In this document: positions 32,118-34,267 of the stretch, one piece after another
Layout of the letters: the number at the start of each line of letters is the position of its first letter
Position numbering within the stretch: position 1 is the first letter of the stretch
Origin: Phycisphaerales bacterium
GTDB taxonomy: Bacteria; Planctomycetota; Phycisphaerae; Phycisphaerales; UBA1924
Length of the DNA stretch: 34,267 nt
Assembly: GCA_020427745.1 (NCBI GenBank)
Contig: JAGQOC010000051.1
Location: 1 to 34,267, forward strand
Direction: 5' to 3'
Translations under genes and position numbers: made by a program
The notes under the pieces: generated by a model
Database searches by the model: none
What the model saw: only the letters and a program-made list of their open reading frames with translations
What the model was told of the DNA's origin: nothing

Positions 32118-32367
32118 CTGGTACAGGTAGCGGGTTCGGTTCTCGAACTTCGTGGTCTCTTGGGTCTCACCGATTGATCGAAAGGGTGATCGGAACCATG
32201 CGTGTGGCGTTTGCTGCCTTGTCCGCGTGGATGCAGGGATGATAGAGCCTTGGAGTTGGTCCGCGTGTGCGGGCCCGCGTGGGGGTTGTTTGCTGCGTGC
32301 GAGCGATTTAGTTTGTTGATGCGCGGGTCGTGTTGCGCATCGGCCTGGTCCGTGTGGGGTCTTGGCG

Positions 32368-34257
32368 ATGAAATCCGGAAGTCGGAGAGTTCGGCGTGTA
32401 AACGCTGGGTGGTATTGTGCGCGCCCGATGAGCGACGGGCTGGTCGGTGTGTCGATGCTTCTGGCGTTTGCGGGTTCGTCCGCATTTGCGATGGGCCCGC
32501 TGGCTCGGGGGCAGGCTACGAGAGTCGAAGAGGTGTCCGCCCCCCGTGGGGTCTCGACCTGGATGCAGTTCGTGGACGCCTCGGAGGAGTCCGGGCTGAT
32601 CTATTCGCAGGTCCACGGGCCGAGCCCGAAATACCCCAACATGCTCGGCGGGGGGACGGTCGGGGATTTCAACAACGACGGGTATATGGATGTCTTTGCG
32701 CTCGGCAACGGGGGGGTCGCGGACGGCTTCTTCCTCAACAACGGTGATGGGACCTTCAGCGATCACGCGGGGTCGTGGGGGATCGCCCAGTTCCACTACG
32801 CGTTTGGCGCGAGCAGCGCGGACTTCAACAACGATGGGTTCCTGGACCTGTTCATCACGAGCTACGGCGATATCGCCGGCGGCGGGCTCCGCCCCGGGCA
32901 GCTCAAGCTCTACCGCAACAACGGGCCCGATGAGAACGGGCAGTGGTCGTTCACCGATGTCGCGGTCGATGCGGGGGTGAACTTTGTGCACCCGAGCACG
33001 ACCGATGGCACCGGGTCCGCGTGGGGAGACATTGATCTCGACGGGGATCTCGACCTGTTCGTGGGTGGGTACAACGCGAATCGCCAGGTGAACCGGCTGT
33101 ACCGCAACGACGGACCGGACAGCGGCGGTGTCTGGAGGTTCACAGACATCACACTCGACGCGGGGCTGGTGCACGAGCACTGGAGCGTCTTTGTTCCCGG
33201 TATCCAGGATCTGAACGGGGATGGGTACCCGGAGCTCCTCGCGATCTCGGACCACGGGTCGAGTGTGCTGTGGATGAACAACGGCGACAACACATTCACG
33301 AATCGCAACGATCTTGCCCGTCCGATCGAGATGCTCAACGGTATGGGGCTGGACTTCGGCGACATCAACCGGGACGGGCTGCTGGATTTCTACGCGACGA
33401 GCATTGTGTTCAACGCGACGGAGCTCGGGAACCAGCTGCTGATCCAGCAGCCGGACGGGCGGTTCCTCGATGTGGCGCACGAGGTCGGGGTCTGGGCCGG
33501 GTACTGGGGTTGGGGCGCCGTGATGGCGGACCTCGACCACGATCGTGATCTCGATATTGTCGAAGCGAATGGGTTTGAGAACGGTGATCTGTCCTCGCCG
33601 GCGGTGCTGTTCGAGAACAACGGCGACGCGAGCGGGTTTGTTGAGGTCGCCGAAGAGTGCGGGCTGGTGCATCGGCTCCAGGGCCGCGGCGTTGTGAAGT
33701 TCGACAGTGATAATGATGGCGACCTGGACATCGTGATCTTCACCAAGAACGGGCCGCTGAAGTACTATCGCAACGATCTGCTCACGCTGAGTGTGCCGAT
33801 GCTTGCTGACCGCCACTGGGTTCGGGTCGTGCTCGATACGCGTGCGAGCGATCGTCTGGCGCCGCAAGGGGTCGGATCGACCGTGTTCGTGCGTGCTGGG
33901 GGTGAGGAGTACATGCTCCCTGTGCATTCGGGCTCGAATCACTGCTCGTCGTCACCCATCGAGGTGCACGCGGGGTTGGGGGGGTCGGCAGGGATCGACG
34001 CGGTCCGCGTCGCATGGGCGGACGGGAGTTTTACGACGATGACGGATCTTGATGCCGACCAGATCCTGCGGATCAGTGCGCCGGCGTTCCCCGCGGATAT
34101 CGATGGCTCGGGGTTGGTCGACATGAATGATGTCGGCGAATATGTCTCGCGGTTCATCCAGGGTGATCTCTCTGCGGACACGACGGGCGACTGGATGCTG
34201 GACATCTTCGATGTGTTCGTGTTTATCGGGGACTATCGCGACGCGACCGGGACGTAG
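32368..34257 (+). CDS. Secreted FG-GAP/VCBS repeat protein with ASPIC/UnbV domain and dockerin-like tail
   Basis: 629 residues. ATG 32368 gives an Arg-rich n-region and the hydrophobic core LVGVSMLLAFAGSSAFA; ATG 32428 is an alternative, 9 nt after TATTGT. At least seven Ca-binding-type repeats follow: GDFNNDGYMDVF, ADFNNDGFLDLF, GDIDLDGDLDLF, QDLNGDGYPELL, GDINRDGLLDFY, ADLDHDRDLDIV and FDSDNDGDLDIV, a seven-bladed FG-GAP propeller. Residues about 470-565 match ASPIC/UnbV (SGSNHCSSSPIEVHAGLGGS, then VRVAWADGS). The end, DIDGSGLVDMNDVGEYVSRF and LDIFDVFVFIGDY, is a dockerin-like pair, but the terminal GCP of the other two is absent. It is probably an exported surface or extracellular binding protein. 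It is divergent from the decarboxylase. Confidence 0.88.
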   Translation: MKSGSRRVRRVNAGWYCARPMSDGLVGVSMLLAFAGSSAFAMGPLARGQATRVEEVSAPRGVSTWMQFVDASEESGLIYSQVHGPSPKYPNMLGGGTVGDFNNDGYMDVFALGNGGVADGFFLNNGDGTFSDHAGSWGIAQFHYAFGASSADFNNDGFLDLFITSYGDIAGGGLRPGQLKLYRNNGPDENGQWSFTDVAVDAGVNFVHPSTTDGTGSAWGDIDLDGDLDLFVGGYNANRQVNRLYRNDGPDSGGVWRFTDITLDAGLVHEHWSVFVPGIQDLNGDGYPELLAISDHGSSVLWMNNGDNTFTNRNDLARPIEMLNGMGLDFGDINRDGLLDFYATSIVFNATELGNQLLIQQPDGRFLDVAHEVGVWAGYWGWGAVMADLDHDRDLDIVEANGFENGDLSSPAVLFENNGDASGFVEVAEECGLVHRLQGRGVVKFDSDNDGDLDIVIFTKNGPLKYYRNDLLTLSVPMLADRHWVRVVLDTRASDRLAPQGVGSTVFVRAGGEEYMLPVHSGSNHCSSSPIEVHAGLGGSAGIDAVRVAWADGSFTTMTDLDADQILRISAPAFPADIDGSGLVDMNDVGEYVSRFIQGDLSADTTGDWMLDIFDVFVFIGDYRDATGT

Positions 34258-34267
34258 GCGGGCGGAT

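Noticed and set aside
32198-32242. A 14-codon ORF (MRVAFAALSAWMQG) upstream of the FG-GAP gene as a leader peptide
   Set aside because: No repeated regulatory codons and no attenuator hairpin follow it. Chance is sufficient.
1-34267. CRISPR array, insertion sequence, integrase, prophage or defence island
   Set aside because: No regularly spaced repeats, transposase or integrase motifs, and no toxin-antitoxin pair or restriction gene were seen. The helicase-nuclease fits housekeeping repair better than a defence system.

Overview
The window looks like a chromosomal segment from a GC-rich member of the Planctomycetota, most likely class Phycisphaerae. The evidence is three secreted proteins with C-terminal dockerin-like modules built on LDIFDVFAYLD repeats (two end in NAGCP), an FG-GAP/ASPIC-UnbV protein, and a metal ABC transporter whose permeases carry DtxR/MntR-like tails, an architecture known from the related Chlamydiae (YtgCR). 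There is no CRISPR array, IS element or prophage. This is ordinary chromosome with several unusual protein architectures.

Layout. 1-3.9 kb (minus): a tightly overlapping operon of a DoxX-like membrane protein, a large VWA-like/repeat protein and the start of tmk. 4.08 kb: tRNA-Leu(UAG) and a bidirectional terminator. 4.2-10.1 kb: two dockerin-tailed secreted proteins (minus) flank a small secreted protein, a yeast-type cytosine deaminase (plus) and a convergent uracil phosphoribosyltransferase, which together make a cytosine to uracil to UMP salvage pair. 10.3-13.2 kb (plus): a LolD-like ATPase, an FtsX/MacB-like permease with a His-rich loop and a DUF3299-like protein, a layout that recalls zinc-linked ZrgBCDE / PA4064-4066 systems. 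13.3-14.9 kb (minus): NhaA with a large His/Asp/Glu-rich loop. 15.1-28.6 kb (minus): an unrecognised protein, RsmD, a UvrD-type helicase-nuclease with a putative Fe-S site, a catalytically dead M16 peptidase homologue, a complete TroABCD/YtgABCD-type metal importer with its own promoter and palindrome, and AstB. 29.0-34.3 kb: a LuxR-type regulator, a lipoprotein, a group II aromatic-type amino acid decarboxylase, and a secreted FG-GAP/ASPIC-UnbV/dockerin protein.

How it works together. The strongest system is the metal importer at 16.5-20.9 kb. Gene order is binding protein, ATPase, permease, permease, as in chlamydial ytgABCD. Both permeases end in MntR-like domains that keep most metal ligands, and a clear TTGACA-N17-TATCGT promoter overlaps a perfect 6+2+6 palindrome. 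This suggests a self-contained sensor, repressor and transporter loop.

A second theme is promoter architecture. Several genes without a Shine-Dalgarno sequence have a TA-A-T hexamer exactly 6 nt before the start codon (the deaminase and upp share TACACT-N6-ATG), which predicts leaderless transcripts. GATC is also strongly over-represented. Start codons were re-chosen by signal peptide, Shine-Dalgarno sequence, overlap or promoter spacing where the longest open frame was implausible.
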